A stretch of 64,000 nucleotides of DNA, taken from contig CAMUFL010000005.1 of assembly GCA_947088155.1 (NCBI GenBank), forward strand, positions 1 through 64,000, in the 5' to 3' direction. Source of the DNA: an uncultured Gardnerella sp. (GTDB taxonomy: Bacteria > Actinomycetota > Actinomycetes > Actinomycetales > Bifidobacteriaceae). The translations under genes and the position numbers were made by a program. Shown here piece by piece: positions 1-8,524 of this stretch. Below the pieces are notes generated by a model that saw only the letters and a program-made list of their open reading frames with translations, was not told where the DNA came from and did not search any database. Every line of letters starts with the position of its first letter. Within the stretch, counting starts at the first letter, position 1.

Positions 1-54
1 TGATACGGCGACCACCGAGATCTACACTCTTTCCCTACACGACGCTCTTCCGAT
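1..54. other. Illumina P5/Read-1 adapter contamination
   Basis: These 54 bases match, from memory, the Illumina P5 plus Read-1 primer oligonucleotide, missing only its first two (AA) and last two (CT) bases. The motifs ACCACCGAGATCTACAC and ACGACGCTCTTCCGAT are both present. It is a sequencing artefact fused to the contig end, not genomic DNA. It also puts a TGA at 1-3 in the ftsK frame, which should not be read as a real stop. Confidence 0.97.
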
Positions 55-1830
55 AATAATGCTGCAAATAATTCCCAATTTGAAAATGCTGATAATAATT
101 CAAGTCAACTTACACCTAGAAGTGTTTCATCTTCATCAAAGCCTGTTCCTGAAGAAATATTGCCAAAAGCTCCTATGAGTGATTCCTCTTTATCTGCAAG
201 CGATCCATGGTCAAGTATTCCAGCTGAACGTATGGATCAATATCGCAGGGATCAGGAAGATTCAGATAATGAAAATGCTACCGACAGTGAAAATGGTGCT
301 GGCAATAATAATGAGCCTTCTTTTGATTCTTCCTCTGAACCTTACAAGCTCCCTGATTTGAATCTTTTAGCTCATGGCAAGCCTCATGCTGCGAGAACTC
401 CAGCAAACGATAACGTTATTCGTGCGCTAACTTCTACTTTTGAGCAATTTGACGTCGACGCTCACGTTATTGGATTCCTTAGAGGACCATCTGTTACGCA
501 GTACGAGGTTGAGCTTGGTCCTGGTGTAAAAGTTGAAAAAGTTACGAATTTGCAAAAAAATATTGCATACGCTGTAGCTAGCACGGATGTGCGTATTTTG
601 TCGCCAATCCCAGGAAAGTCTGCTATTGGTATTGAAATTCCAAACGTCGACCGCGAAATTGTGCATTTGGGAGATGTTCTGCGCTCGCAAAAAGCTATGA
701 ATGACCCTAATCCTATGCTTACAGGCGTTGGAAAAGATGTTGAAGGTCATTTCGTAACTGCAGCTCTCGATAAAATGCCGCATTTGCTTGTTGCTGGTGC
801 TACCGGCTCCGGTAAGTCGAGTTTTATTAATTCAATGCTTACTTCGATTATTATGAGGGCAACTCCTGAACAAGTTCGCATGATTATGGTCGATCCTAAG
901 CGCGTGGAGCTTTCTGCTTATGCTGGTATTCCGCATTTGCTTACTCCGATTATTACGGATCCTAAGAAGGCTGCGCAGGCTCTTGAGTGGGTTGTTAAAG
1001 AAATGGATGCTCGCTACGACGACTTACAATTCTTCGGTTTTCGTCATGTTAAAGATTTCAACAAGGCTGTTCGTGAAGGAAAGGTTCACGCGCCGGCTGG
1101 ATCTGAGCGAAAAGTTGCTCCATACCCGTATTTGCTTGTGGTTGTGGACGAGATGGCTGATTTGATGATGGTTGCTAAGAACGATGTTGAAAGCTCTATT
1201 CAGCGTATTACTCAGCTTGCTCGAGCTGCAGGTGTGCATTTGGTTCTAGCTACTCAGCGTCCGTCTGTTGACGTTGTAACAGGTTTAATTAAGGCGAATA
1301 TTCCTTCTCGATTGGCTTTTGCTACTTCATCTGCAACTGATTCAAGGGTTATTCTCGATACTGTTGGTGCAGAGACTTTGATTGGTCAAGGAGATGCTTT
1401 GTTCCTTCCAATGGGTGCTGCTAAGCCTCAGCGTGTACAGGGATCGTGGGTGAGTGAATCTGAAATTCGCAAGGCTGTGGAGTATGTTCGCACGCAGCGT
1501 AAGCCAAAATATCGTGAAGATATTGAACAGATGGCTCAAAAAGCGGATGCTCAAGCTCAAAGCAAGCTTAAAACTAGCGATATTGGCGACGATATGGACG
1601 AGTTGCTCCAGGCTGCTGAGCTTGTTGTCAGCTCGCAATTTGGCTCTACTTCAATGCTTCAGCGTAAGTTGCGCGTTGGCTTTGCAAAGGCAGGTCGATT
1701 GATGGATTTGCTTGAATCTCGAGGTGTTGTGGGACCTTCTGAAGGTTCTAAAGCTCGCGAAGTTTTGGTTCAGCCTGAAGATTTGCCAAAAGTTTTGGCT
1801 TTTATTCGTGGCGAGTCAGATTCGTTATAA
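55..1830 (+). CDS. ftsK: DNA translocase FtsK/SpoIIIE, 5'-truncated
   Basis: C-terminal part of the hexameric ATP-driven DNA pump that clears chromosome ends from the closing septum. The frame is open from the adapter junction, so the N-terminal membrane domain is lost at the contig end. An internal TTG (160) or ATG (175) is unlikely to be the true start. A Ser/Asn/Glu-rich linker comes first. The motor follows, with Walker A GATGSGKSS near 796-820, Walker B LLVVVDEMADL near 1130-1160, and an ATQRPSVDVVTG segment. The C-terminus, from about 1600, is a winged-helix gamma domain (SMLQRKLRVGFAKAGRLMD) of the type that reads KOPS-like polar sequences. pgsA follows 63 bp downstream on the same strand. 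Confidence 0.95.
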   Translation, partial: NNAANNSQFENADNNSSQLTPRSVSSSSKPVPEEILPKAPMSDSSLSASDPWSSIPAERMDQYRRDQEDSDNENATDSENGAGNNNEPSFDSSSEPYKLPDLNLLAHGKPHAARTPANDNVIRALTSTFEQFDVDAHVIGFLRGPSVTQYEVELGPGVKVEKVTNLQKNIAYAVASTDVRILSPIPGKSAIGIEIPNVDREIVHLGDVLRSQKAMNDPNPMLTGVGKDVEGHFVTAALDKMPHLLVAGATGSGKSSFINSMLTSIIMRATPEQVRMIMVDPKRVELSAYAGIPHLLTPIITDPKKAAQALEWVVKEMDARYDDLQFFGFRHVKDFNKAVREGKVHAPAGSERKVAPYPYLLVVVDEMADLMMVAKNDVESSIQRITQLARAAGVHLVLATQRPSVDVVTGLIKANIPSRLAFATSSATDSRVILDTVGAETLIGQGDALFLPMGAAKPQRVQGSWVSESEIRKAVEYVRTQRKPKYREDIEQMAQKADAQAQSKLKTSDIGDDMDELLQAAELVVSSQFGSTSMLQRKLRVGFAKAGRLMDLLESRGVVGPSEGSKAREVLVQPEDLPKVLAFIRGESDSL

Positions 1831-1893
1831 GATATTGTATTGTTGTGTACAACACCAAGTTGTGTGTGCTAGAAGTTTTTACTTTGCAGTAGA

Positions 1894-2589
1894 ATGAAGG
1901 TTATGCGTATGAAGAAAAAAGCTAAGTCATCATTTTTTGCTGGCTGGAATTATGCTCCAAATATTGTGACTTATATCCGTATTGTGCTTTCGCTTGTTTT
2001 TATTGTTTTATATTTGAAAGCAGGTACGTGGGGTTTTGATTCAGTTTCGTTGCGTTGGGCTGCGTTTGTGCTGTTTGTCGTAGCTGCTTCTACGGATAAG
2101 CTCGACGGGTGGATGGCTCGTAAATATCATAAGGTTACAGAATTAGGTAAGTTACTTGATCCAATTGCGGATAAAATTCTTATTCTAGCTGCGCTTATTA
2201 TTGCTTCTGTTTTCGGCGAAATTTATTGGTGGATAACCATCTTGTTCATGATTCGCGAAATTGCTATTACTCTTGTGCGAATTTATGTTGTTAATGTTCG
2301 TGGAAGGGTAATTGCTGCATCTTCTGCAGGAAAGTATAAGACTCTTACGCAATCGATTGGTATTGCAATGATTATTGCACCGCTTGTTGCAACTCTTCAT
2401 GCTAATCCATTGCCTTCTTGGATGGTTTCTTACTATGCAGTGGCTTTTGGCTTGCTTGGTATTTCTTTGGGCTTTGCTTTCTATTCTGCAGTTTTGTATG
2501 TCTATAGTGCTTTCTTTGAAGGTTCTTCAGATAGCGAATCTCAAGTTGATGATGCAAAAAATGCAGTTCCTTTGCCTCCTGTGAAGTAA
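1894..2589 (+). CDS. pgsA: CDP-diacylglycerol-glycerol-3-phosphate 3-phosphatidyltransferase
   Basis: Integral membrane enzyme that makes phosphatidylglycerophosphate from CDP-diacylglycerol and glycerol 3-phosphate, the committed step to phosphatidylglycerol and cardiolipin. The CDP-alcohol phosphatidyltransferase signature D-G-x2-A-R-x8-G-x3-D-x3-D is intact: DGWMAR, then G and LDPIADK, at about residues 71-95. Several hydrophobic helices surround it. At 231 aa it is slightly longer than typical PgsA because of a short acidic C-terminal tail. The ATG at 1894 has only a weak ribosome binding site; in-frame ATGs at 1903 and 1909 are alternatives. The order ftsK-pgsA-cinA-recA is a common actinobacterial arrangement. 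Confidence 0.93.
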   Translation: MKVMRMKKKAKSSFFAGWNYAPNIVTYIRIVLSLVFIVLYLKAGTWGFDSVSLRWAAFVLFVVAASTDKLDGWMARKYHKVTELGKLLDPIADKILILAALIIASVFGEIYWWITILFMIREIAITLVRIYVVNVRGRVIAASSAGKYKTLTQSIGIAMIIAPLVATLHANPLPSWMVSYYAVAFGLLGISLGFAFYSAVLYVYSAFFEGSSDSESQVDDAKNAVPLPPVK

Positions 2590-2617
2590 ATAAAATCAAT
2601 AAGTAAACTTCTTGTTT

Positions 2618-2680
2618 GTAGCTTACGGTTTTTCATAGATTATCCCTAAAGGGTTTATGTTGTGGAAAATCGTAAGCTAC
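2618..2680 (+). other. Inverted repeat between pgsA and cinA
   Basis: A perfect 10-bp inverted repeat, GTAGCTTACG at 2618-2627 and CGTAAGCTAC at 2671-2680. Pairing continues inward through a T-rich/A-rich extension with one mismatch. The loop is about 30 nt and there is no T-run after the right arm, so it is not a classic terminator. The upstream ATG at 2657 lies in the loop. Confidence 0.75.
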
Positions 2681-2698
2681 AATCATATCGAGCGTATT

Positions 2699-3388
2699 AT
2701 GAATAATTCTTCAGATTTTAATACAGTTTCTTTAGCCGCGGATCTATTGGAAAAAAGTTTTATTAAAGGAATGCATATTGCTTCAGCAGAGTCGTTAACT
2801 GGCGGGCTTTTGGCTGATGCTTTTGTTTCTGTTCCTGGCGCGTCACGAGTTTTTTGTGGCTCTGCTGTCACTTATGATATTCATGCTAAATCCAAAATTC
2901 TTGGTGTAAATTCTAATCTTTTACAATCTGAAGGCGCGGTTTACCAGGATGTTGCTTTTCAGATGGCGCTTGGAGCTGCTCAAATATATCGTGGCAGTGG
3001 ATGGGTGTATGGGGAAGATTATGAGTGTTGTGCAAATTTTCCTATTATTGGCTTGTCTACAACTGGTGTTGCAGGTCCTGGTCCCGATGGCAATAAACCA
3101 GCAGGTTTAGTTTATGTTGGAATATTTTTGCCTAAAGTTAATGATGTTATGGATTCTGTGAAAGATGCGGCTCATAAAGAACTTGAAGATGGATGCGTGA
3201 GTAACGTCTATGATTATGATTTTGCTCAAATCGAAAGTCAAAGCGTAACTAAAATTGCGCAATCAAGTGTTGCTTTTGTTTTTGAATTGAGATTATCTGG
3301 CAGTCGTCAAGAAGTTCGCGAATCTACTGTATTTCAGTTGTTGAGAATAGCTGATGAGTTGATTGCTTATGTCGAAGATTGTAAGTAG
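2699..3388 (+). CDS. cinA: CinA C-terminal-type protein (nicotinamide-nucleotide amidohydrolase family)
   Basis: Member of the CinA C-terminal (PncC-like) family, which deamidates NMN in pyridine nucleotide salvage. The family is named for its co-occurrence with recA at competence loci. The core motifs are visible: ASAESLTGGLLADAF (nucleotide/substrate loop), a GSAVTYD segment, and STTGVAGPGPDG. It lacks the N-terminal MoCF-like domain of full-length CinA. It is about 230 aa against roughly 160 for the bare domain; the extra length is an insertion before STTGVAGP and an acidic segment after it. The ATG at 2699 is preferred over 2657 because 2657 sits in the loop of an inverted repeat and would add a non-conserved extension; both have poor ribosome binding sites. 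Confidence 0.88.
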   Translation: MNNSSDFNTVSLAADLLEKSFIKGMHIASAESLTGGLLADAFVSVPGASRVFCGSAVTYDIHAKSKILGVNSNLLQSEGAVYQDVAFQMALGAAQIYRGSGWVYGEDYECCANFPIIGLSTTGVAGPGPDGNKPAGLVYVGIFLPKVNDVMDSVKDAAHKELEDGCVSNVYDYDFAQIESQSVTKIAQSSVAFVFELRLSGSRQEVRESTVFQLLRIADELIAYVEDCK

Positions 3389-3415
3389 TTGGGTTGTAAT
3401 CAAGACACGCGCTAT

Positions 3416-3429
3416 CGAACAAATGTTCG
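3416..3429. promoter_or_regulatory. LexA/SOS operator upstream of recA
   Basis: A perfect 14-bp palindrome, CGAACAAATGTTCG, matches the Gram-positive/actinobacterial SOS box (GAAC-N4-GTTC core). A -10-like TATACT lies at 3439-3444; with a 17-nt spacer the -35 position (3416-3421) falls inside the box. LexA binding would therefore block RNA polymerase. The mRNA leader to recA would be about 140 nt. Confidence 0.88.
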
Positions 3430-3593
3430 CATATGTAGTATACTTGTGTTTGTCGAGATGGTTTAAGCTGAGTTAAGCGTTTAAGTGCTTGGGTTAAATG
3501 TTTTATCCACATTGCACAAAAATGCTTGTACTCGAATCTAGTATGGAACTAAGGTCGTTCGATACATAACGGCATGCGAAAGGAGTAGCATAC

Positions 3594-4733
3594 ATGGCGC
3601 AAACGAAAAGTAAAGGCAGTATTAATCGCCTTATTGATGCGGATAAAACAGATCCACGTCGCCAAGCAGCATTAGAAACTGCTTTAGCCAATGTTGAACG
3701 ACAATATGGAAAAGGTTCTGCAATGCGCTTAGGTGATAGACCTATGCAAGATGTAGAAGTTATTCCTACTGGTTCATTAGCGTTGGATACTGCTTTGGGG
3801 ATTGGCGGTGTTCCTAGAGGGCGAATAGTTGAAGTCTACGGTCCTGAGTCTTCTGGTAAAACAACTCTTGCTTTGCATATCGTTGCAAACGCTCAAAAAA
3901 ATGGTGGGGTAGCGGCATTTATTGATGCTGAGCATGCGTTGGATCCTGTCTATGCGCGAAAGCTTGGAGTAGACACGGATGCTCTTATTGTTTCTCAGCC
4001 AGATAATGGTGAGCAGGCATTGGAAATTGCTGATATGCTTATTCGTTCTGGGGCGTTAGATGTTATTGTTGTTGATTCTGTAGCGGCGTTAGTTCCTAAA
4101 GCTGAAATCGATGGCGATATGGGAGATAGTCATGTGGGTTTACAAGCTCGCTTAATGAGTCAGGCGTTGCGTAAGATGACTGGTGCTCTTTCACAAGCTG
4201 GCACTACTGCTATTTTTATTAATCAGCTTCGTGAAAAAATTGGCGTATTCTTTGGTAACCCTGAAACTACCACTGGTGGTAAAGCTTTGAAGTTCTATGC
4301 GTCTGTGCGTATGGATATTCGCAGAGTTTCTACTATTAAAGAGGGTGAAGAAGCTGTTGGCAACCGAACGAAAGTTAAGATTGTCAAGAATAAAATGGCT
4401 CCGCCTTTCAAAACTGCTGAGTTTGATGTTCTTTACGGAGAAGGTATCTCTACTGAAGGTTCTGTTATCGATATGGGGCTGCAAGCTGAAGTTATTAAGA
4501 AATCTGGTTCTTGGTTTACTTATGACGGTGAGCAGCTTGGACAAGGTCGTGAAAACGTCCGTAAGTTCTTGAAAGATAATCCAGCTATTACTGAAGAAAT
4601 TAGCGAAAAAGTCAAAGCTTCGTTAGGTTTAATGCATCCTGAAGATCAATTCGCTGAAGATTCTGAACTAGATCAATTCGCTGATGATTCTGTAGCTAAA
4701 AATTCTGCACAAAAGTCATCCGAATCGAAGTAA
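3594..4733 (+). CDS. recA: Recombinase RecA
   Basis: Forms filaments on single-stranded DNA, catalyses homologous strand exchange, and triggers LexA self-cleavage. The 379-aa length is normal. Visible motifs are Walker A GPESSGKTTL (about residues 83-92), the VVDSVAALVPKAEI Walker B region, loop L1/L2 segments including NPETTTGGKALKFYAS, and an acidic Asp/Glu/Ser-rich tail. The ATG at 3594 follows a good GAAAGGAG ribosome binding site at about 3578-3585. An SOS box 165 bp upstream indicates LexA control. recX follows 31 bp downstream, probably on the same transcript. Confidence 0.99.
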   Translation: MAQTKSKGSINRLIDADKTDPRRQAALETALANVERQYGKGSAMRLGDRPMQDVEVIPTGSLALDTALGIGGVPRGRIVEVYGPESSGKTTLALHIVANAQKNGGVAAFIDAEHALDPVYARKLGVDTDALIVSQPDNGEQALEIADMLIRSGALDVIVVDSVAALVPKAEIDGDMGDSHVGLQARLMSQALRKMTGALSQAGTTAIFINQLREKIGVFFGNPETTTGGKALKFYASVRMDIRRVSTIKEGEEAVGNRTKVKIVKNKMAPPFKTAEFDVLYGEGISTEGSVIDMGLQAEVIKKSGSWFTYDGEQLGQGRENVRKFLKDNPAITEEISEKVKASLGLMHPEDQFAEDSELDQFADDSVAKNSAQKSSESK

Positions 4734-4764
4734 TAATAAGATTACAGTGTAAAGCGAATGCAAT

Positions 4765-5433
4765 ATGCCTATTAGTGTAGAGAGTTTTCTTCGCGATCAT
4801 CCAGTAGAGCGGACTGAAGAAGATGACGAAAGTAATAGCGTAAAGCCACATACTCGCAAAAAAATATCGCATAAATCAGTACTTTTAAGCGCAAAAAATA
4901 ATACAAAAAACATGCCGTATGTAAAAAACACTAAAGTAAGTGATTTAAGCGACGAACTTTGCAATAGTAGTGAAGATGATTGCAGGGAAGCTGCTTTAAG
5001 GCTTTTAGATTATGCTCCTCGCTCTGTGATGGACATGCGCAAAAGGCTTAAAGAAAAAGGCTACACGGAAGTTGCTATTGACGCGGTTATTCATCGTTTG
5101 CTTGAATTGCATCTTCTTGATGACAATCAATATGCTCAAATGGTGATTCGCTCTTGCGCTGTGAGGCTTCTTGGTGCTAGAGCTACTCGAATGGAATTGC
5201 AGCGTAAAAATGTTGATCCTGCTGCTATTTCACAAAACGTAGCTTCTGCTCAAAACTCTGGAGTATTCACTGAAGCAGCGTGGGAACTCGGTCGCAAAAC
5301 GGCTTCGCGCACGAGAAATCTTGAGCCTTTAGTCAGAAGACGAAGATTTTTCGCAGCAGCTGCAAGAAAAGGTCATGATTTAAACGTTATTAACGAAGTG
5401 TATGCAGCTTTATTCGAAAGTAATAACGAATGA
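4765..5433 (+). CDS. recX: Regulatory protein RecX
   Basis: Modulator of RecA that caps or inhibits the RecA filament. The C-terminal ~150 residues carry the RecX three-helix repeats: AALRLLDYAPRSVMDMRKRL, GYTEVAIDAVIHRL, LDDNQYAQMVIRSC. The first ~70 residues are a lysine/serine-rich, low-complexity extension with no recognised domain. Position 31 bp after recA, on the same strand, supports the call. The product is 222 aa. The strong hairpin just downstream ends the unit. Confidence 0.93.
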   Translation: MPISVESFLRDHPVERTEEDDESNSVKPHTRKKISHKSVLLSAKNNTKNMPYVKNTKVSDLSDELCNSSEDDCREAALRLLDYAPRSVMDMRKRLKEKGYTEVAIDAVIHRLLELHLLDDNQYAQMVIRSCAVRLLGARATRMELQRKNVDPAAISQNVASAQNSGVFTEAAWELGRKTASRTRNLEPLVRRRRFFAAAARKGHDLNVINEVYAALFESNNE

Positions 5434-5439
5434 ATAGTA

Positions 5440-5475
5440 AAAGAGGCTGGATTATACAAGTAAACCAGCCTCTTT
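5440..5475. terminator. Bidirectional terminator between recX and thrC
   Basis: An 11-bp perfect stem, AAAGAGGCTGG (5440-5450) with CCAGCCTCTTT (5465-5475), and a 14-nt loop. A-rich sequence on the left and T-rich on the right let it work for both convergent genes. Confidence 0.9.
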
Positions 5476-5492
5476 CGCTTAAAACTTTATGA

Positions 5493-7019
5493 TTATTTTG
5501 CGAAATTATGCGCTTGAGCTACAACATACTCAGGCATATCTTCAACATTAATAACATCATTAAAGCGTGGAGTTTTATTTTCAAGATTTCTAAGCATGCT
5601 TGGAGCTTTAGTTCCTGTAGCTTTACTAAGAGCGTCCATGCATTTGAAATCATCCATATCTTGCACATGCTCAATATTCAAAGATTCAGCAACAACACGA
5701 GGGAATTTATACGGGCTTGCAGTGCTTAGCAATACTCTAGGTGTGCTTTCGTCATGTGGAATATTTTGCATAACGAAGAATCCGCAAGCAGTATGTGGAT
5801 CGATCACATACTTGTACTTGTTCCAACAGTCATAAATAGCTTCGCGAATTTGATCCTCATTCGCCCAACCGCAGCCAAACAGTGAGCGAATCTTTGCAAG
5901 CACATTTTCTGGAATCTCAAAAGCGCCCCATTGAGTCAAGTCATTCATAAGCATTTGTATTAAACGCGTGTCTTTATCGCACATGTAATAAAGCATTCGC
6001 TCCAAATTAGAAGAAACCAAAATATCCATAGAAGGAGCAACAGTGTGATGGAATGTGCGTTGACGGTTGTAAGTGCCGCTTACCAAAAAATCAAAAAGCA
6101 CATTGTTACTATTGCTAGCAACAATGAGATGCTTCACTGGAAGACCAAGCATTTTTGCATAATATCCTGCTAGAATATCGCCAAAATTGCCTGTAGGAAC
6201 ACAAAATTCTACTTCGTCTCCAAGTTTTATAACTTCGCGTTCAATAAGCTGCTTGTATGCTGCAAAATAGTAAACAACTTGTGGCACAAGACGACCAACG
6301 TTAATTGAGTTAGCTGAAGACAATACTGTATTCGCATCTTCTTCAATATTTTTGTTGAGCTCATTATTTGTGAAAATCTGTTTAACGCCTGTTTGAGCAT
6401 CGTCAAAATTACCGCGGACTGCGCAAACTTTCACATTTTCGCCTACCTGAGTAGTCATTTGCAATTCTTGGACGCGGCTAACTTTTCCTTCTGGATAAAA
6501 AGTAATCATAGAAGTGCCTGGAACATCAGCAAAACCAGCCAAAGCAGCTTTACCTGTATCTCCAGAAGTTGCAGTTAGAATCATAACGCTTTTTTCAATA
6601 TCAGATTCGTTCTCGTGTTGAGTTTTAGTGCGAGACATTAATTGTGGCAACATTTGCAAAGCAACGTCTTTAAACGCACAAGTAGGACCATGGAAAAGTT
6701 CCATCACAAAATCGCTAGTGTTCCCAAGCTGCTGGAGTGGAGTAATAGCGTTATTAGACCATTGATTGCCGTATGCCAGTTTAATGCAAGAAGAAAGCTC
6801 TTCTGAAGTATAATCAGGCAGCAACAGTTGCAAAATATCCTGCGCAATTTCTTGATACGATTTGCCTTGCAATTTAGAAATATCGTAACGCTCGCTACCA
6901 AGGCTATCAGCTACAAATAATCCGCCATCTTCAGCAATTCCTTTACGTATTGCCTCTTTTGATGTGCATGTTGGCTTAAGCGAACGAGTGCTATGGAAAA
7001 TAGTTGTATCTGATGCCAT
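5493..7019 (-). CDS. thrC: Threonine synthase
   Basis: PLP-dependent enzyme converting O-phosphohomoserine to L-threonine. At 508 aa it is the long (plant/fungal-like, also bifidobacterial) form. The N-terminal segment has LKPTCTSKEAIRKGIAEDGG. The PLP lysine is in GPTCAFKDVALQ, the phosphate/glycine loop is in TATSGDTGKAALAGF, and a second conserved segment is CVPTGNFGDILAGYYA. The start at 7019 has a GGAG ribosome binding site a few bases upstream on the minus strand. It is a single-gene unit; the 199-bp divergent spacer to proA holds the promoters. Confidence 0.97.
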   Translation of the reverse strand: MASDTTIFHSTRSLKPTCTSKEAIRKGIAEDGGLFVADSLGSERYDISKLQGKSYQEIAQDILQLLLPDYTSEELSSCIKLAYGNQWSNNAITPLQQLGNTSDFVMELFHGPTCAFKDVALQMLPQLMSRTKTQHENESDIEKSVMILTATSGDTGKAALAGFADVPGTSMITFYPEGKVSRVQELQMTTQVGENVKVCAVRGNFDDAQTGVKQIFTNNELNKNIEEDANTVLSSANSINVGRLVPQVVYYFAAYKQLIEREVIKLGDEVEFCVPTGNFGDILAGYYAKMLGLPVKHLIVASNSNNVLFDFLVSGTYNRQRTFHHTVAPSMDILVSSNLERMLYYMCDKDTRLIQMLMNDLTQWGAFEIPENVLAKIRSLFGCGWANEDQIREAIYDCWNKYKYVIDPHTACGFFVMQNIPHDESTPRVLLSTASPYKFPRVVAESLNIEHVQDMDDFKCMDALSKATGTKAPSMLRNLENKTPRFNDVINVEDMPEYVVAQAHNFAK

Positions 7020-7218
7020 AATAACTCCGTAACCGTCTGTTTATAGAGAATATTTTTTACTTACGTAGATTATTTATGTAAATTATTTACACAACTTATA
7101 TCAAATTATGGTACCTGAAGCGCTGGGCGAATGGGCGTGTGCTAATCTCATATATATAAATGCTTTTGTTTTACTATTAATTAATTGGCGATTAGGCAAA
7201 TAATTTATAGGGGGAACG

Positions 7219-8496
7219 TTGTCTGTTGATGATTTAGTGAATGCTCGTGCTGATTGTGCGCGCAAAGCGTGGCGTAATTTTGCTCATGCAGATACTCGCG
7301 CAAAAAATGCGCTTCTCGAAAAAATGGCAGATGCCTTAGAGTATGCAGCTTCAAATATTGCTGAGGCTAACAAAAAAGATCTTAAAGAAGCTGAAGCTAA
7401 GGGAATGGATGCTGGAAAGCTCGATCGGCTTAAATTTAATGAAGAGCGAATCCAAGCTTCTGCAAAAAGCGTGCGAAAAATTGCGCAATTGCAGGATCCT
7501 GTAGGTCAAGTAGTTCGCGGATACACTCTTCCTAATGGAATTAAACTTTCGCAAATTCGAGTTTCAATGGGCGTTATGGGAATGATTTACGAAGCTCGTC
7601 CAAACGTAACTATTGACGTAGCTGCTTTGTGTATTAAATCTGGAAATGCTGCGATTTTGCGAGGCGGAAGCGCGGCTCTTCATACGAATCAGGCGAGTAT
7701 TGAAGTTATACAATCGGTTCTTAAAAATTCTAACTTTAGTGCTGATTTGATTCAGTCTGTTGATGATTTAGGAAGAGACGGAGCTACGTCAATGATGCAT
7801 GCTCACGGTCATATTGATGTGCTTGTGCCTAGAGGTAGTGCAAATCTTATTGCAGCAGTTGTTCAAGAATCTACGGTTCCTGTTATTGAGACTGGAGCTG
7901 GAAACGTACATATTTATGTAGATAAAAGCGCTGATATTAAAAAAGCTGTACCTATTATTATTAATGCAAAAACGCAACGAGTGGGCGTGTGCAACGCTGC
8001 TGAAAAATTATTAGTGCATAAAGCTGTTGCGCAAGAATTTTTGCCAAAAATCGCTGCTGCTTTAGCTGAGCATAATGTAATTTTGCATGCAGACGATAAA
8101 TCTTACGATATTTTGCAATCCGCTAATATTCAAGGATTGCAGCTTGAGCGTGCCACTGAGGAAGATTGGAAGCGAGAATATTTGTCGCTGAATATGGGTG
8201 TAAAAGTTGTAGATGATTATACTGATGCAGCTTCTCATATTGCGAAATATTCTACTGGCCATACTGAAACCATTATTGCTGAAGATTACTCAACTATTCA
8301 AAGTTTTATTGCAAGTGTTGATTCCGCTGTAGTTATGGTAAATGCTTCAACGCGCTTTACGGATGGTGGCGAGTTTGGTTTCGGTGCAGAACTTGGTATT
8401 TCTACGCAAAAATTGCATGCGAGAGGCCCTATGGGTTTGCTTGAAATGACAACAACCAAATGGATCGGCTACGGAGATGGGCAAATAAGAGCATAA
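7219..8496 (+). CDS. proA: Glutamate-5-semialdehyde dehydrogenase (gamma-glutamyl phosphate reductase)
   Basis: NADPH-dependent reduction of gamma-glutamyl phosphate to glutamate semialdehyde, the second step of proline synthesis. Motifs of the family include MGVMGMIYEARPNVTIDVAA, SGNAAILRGGSAA, and the catalytic cysteine in VGVCNAAEKLLVH. The length of 425 aa is normal. The start is TTG at 7219 (protein begins MSVDDLV), chosen because a strong ATAGGGGGA ribosome binding site sits directly before it. proB is not in the window. The next gene starts within 30 bp. Confidence 0.96.
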   Translation: MSVDDLVNARADCARKAWRNFAHADTRAKNALLEKMADALEYAASNIAEANKKDLKEAEAKGMDAGKLDRLKFNEERIQASAKSVRKIAQLQDPVGQVVRGYTLPNGIKLSQIRVSMGVMGMIYEARPNVTIDVAALCIKSGNAAILRGGSAALHTNQASIEVIQSVLKNSNFSADLIQSVDDLGRDGATSMMHAHGHIDVLVPRGSANLIAAVVQESTVPVIETGAGNVHIYVDKSADIKKAVPIIINAKTQRVGVCNAAEKLLVHKAVAQEFLPKIAAALAEHNVILHADDKSYDILQSANIQGLQLERATEEDWKREYLSLNMGVKVVDDYTDAASHIAKYSTGHTETIIAEDYSTIQSFIASVDSAVVMVNASTRFTDGGEFGFGAELGISTQKLHARGPMGLLEMTTTKWIGYGDGQIRA

Positions 8497-8524
8497 AGTG
8501 CATAAAGTGAGGTATTGTAAGAAT

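Noticed and set aside
1..3. In-frame TGA upstream of ftsK suggesting a complete gene
   Set aside because: It lies in adapter sequence, so it says nothing about the true ftsK start.
3543..3560. Second GAAC...GTTC pair before recA
   Set aside because: The half-sites are spaced 7-8 bases instead of 4, so it does not fit a LexA box.
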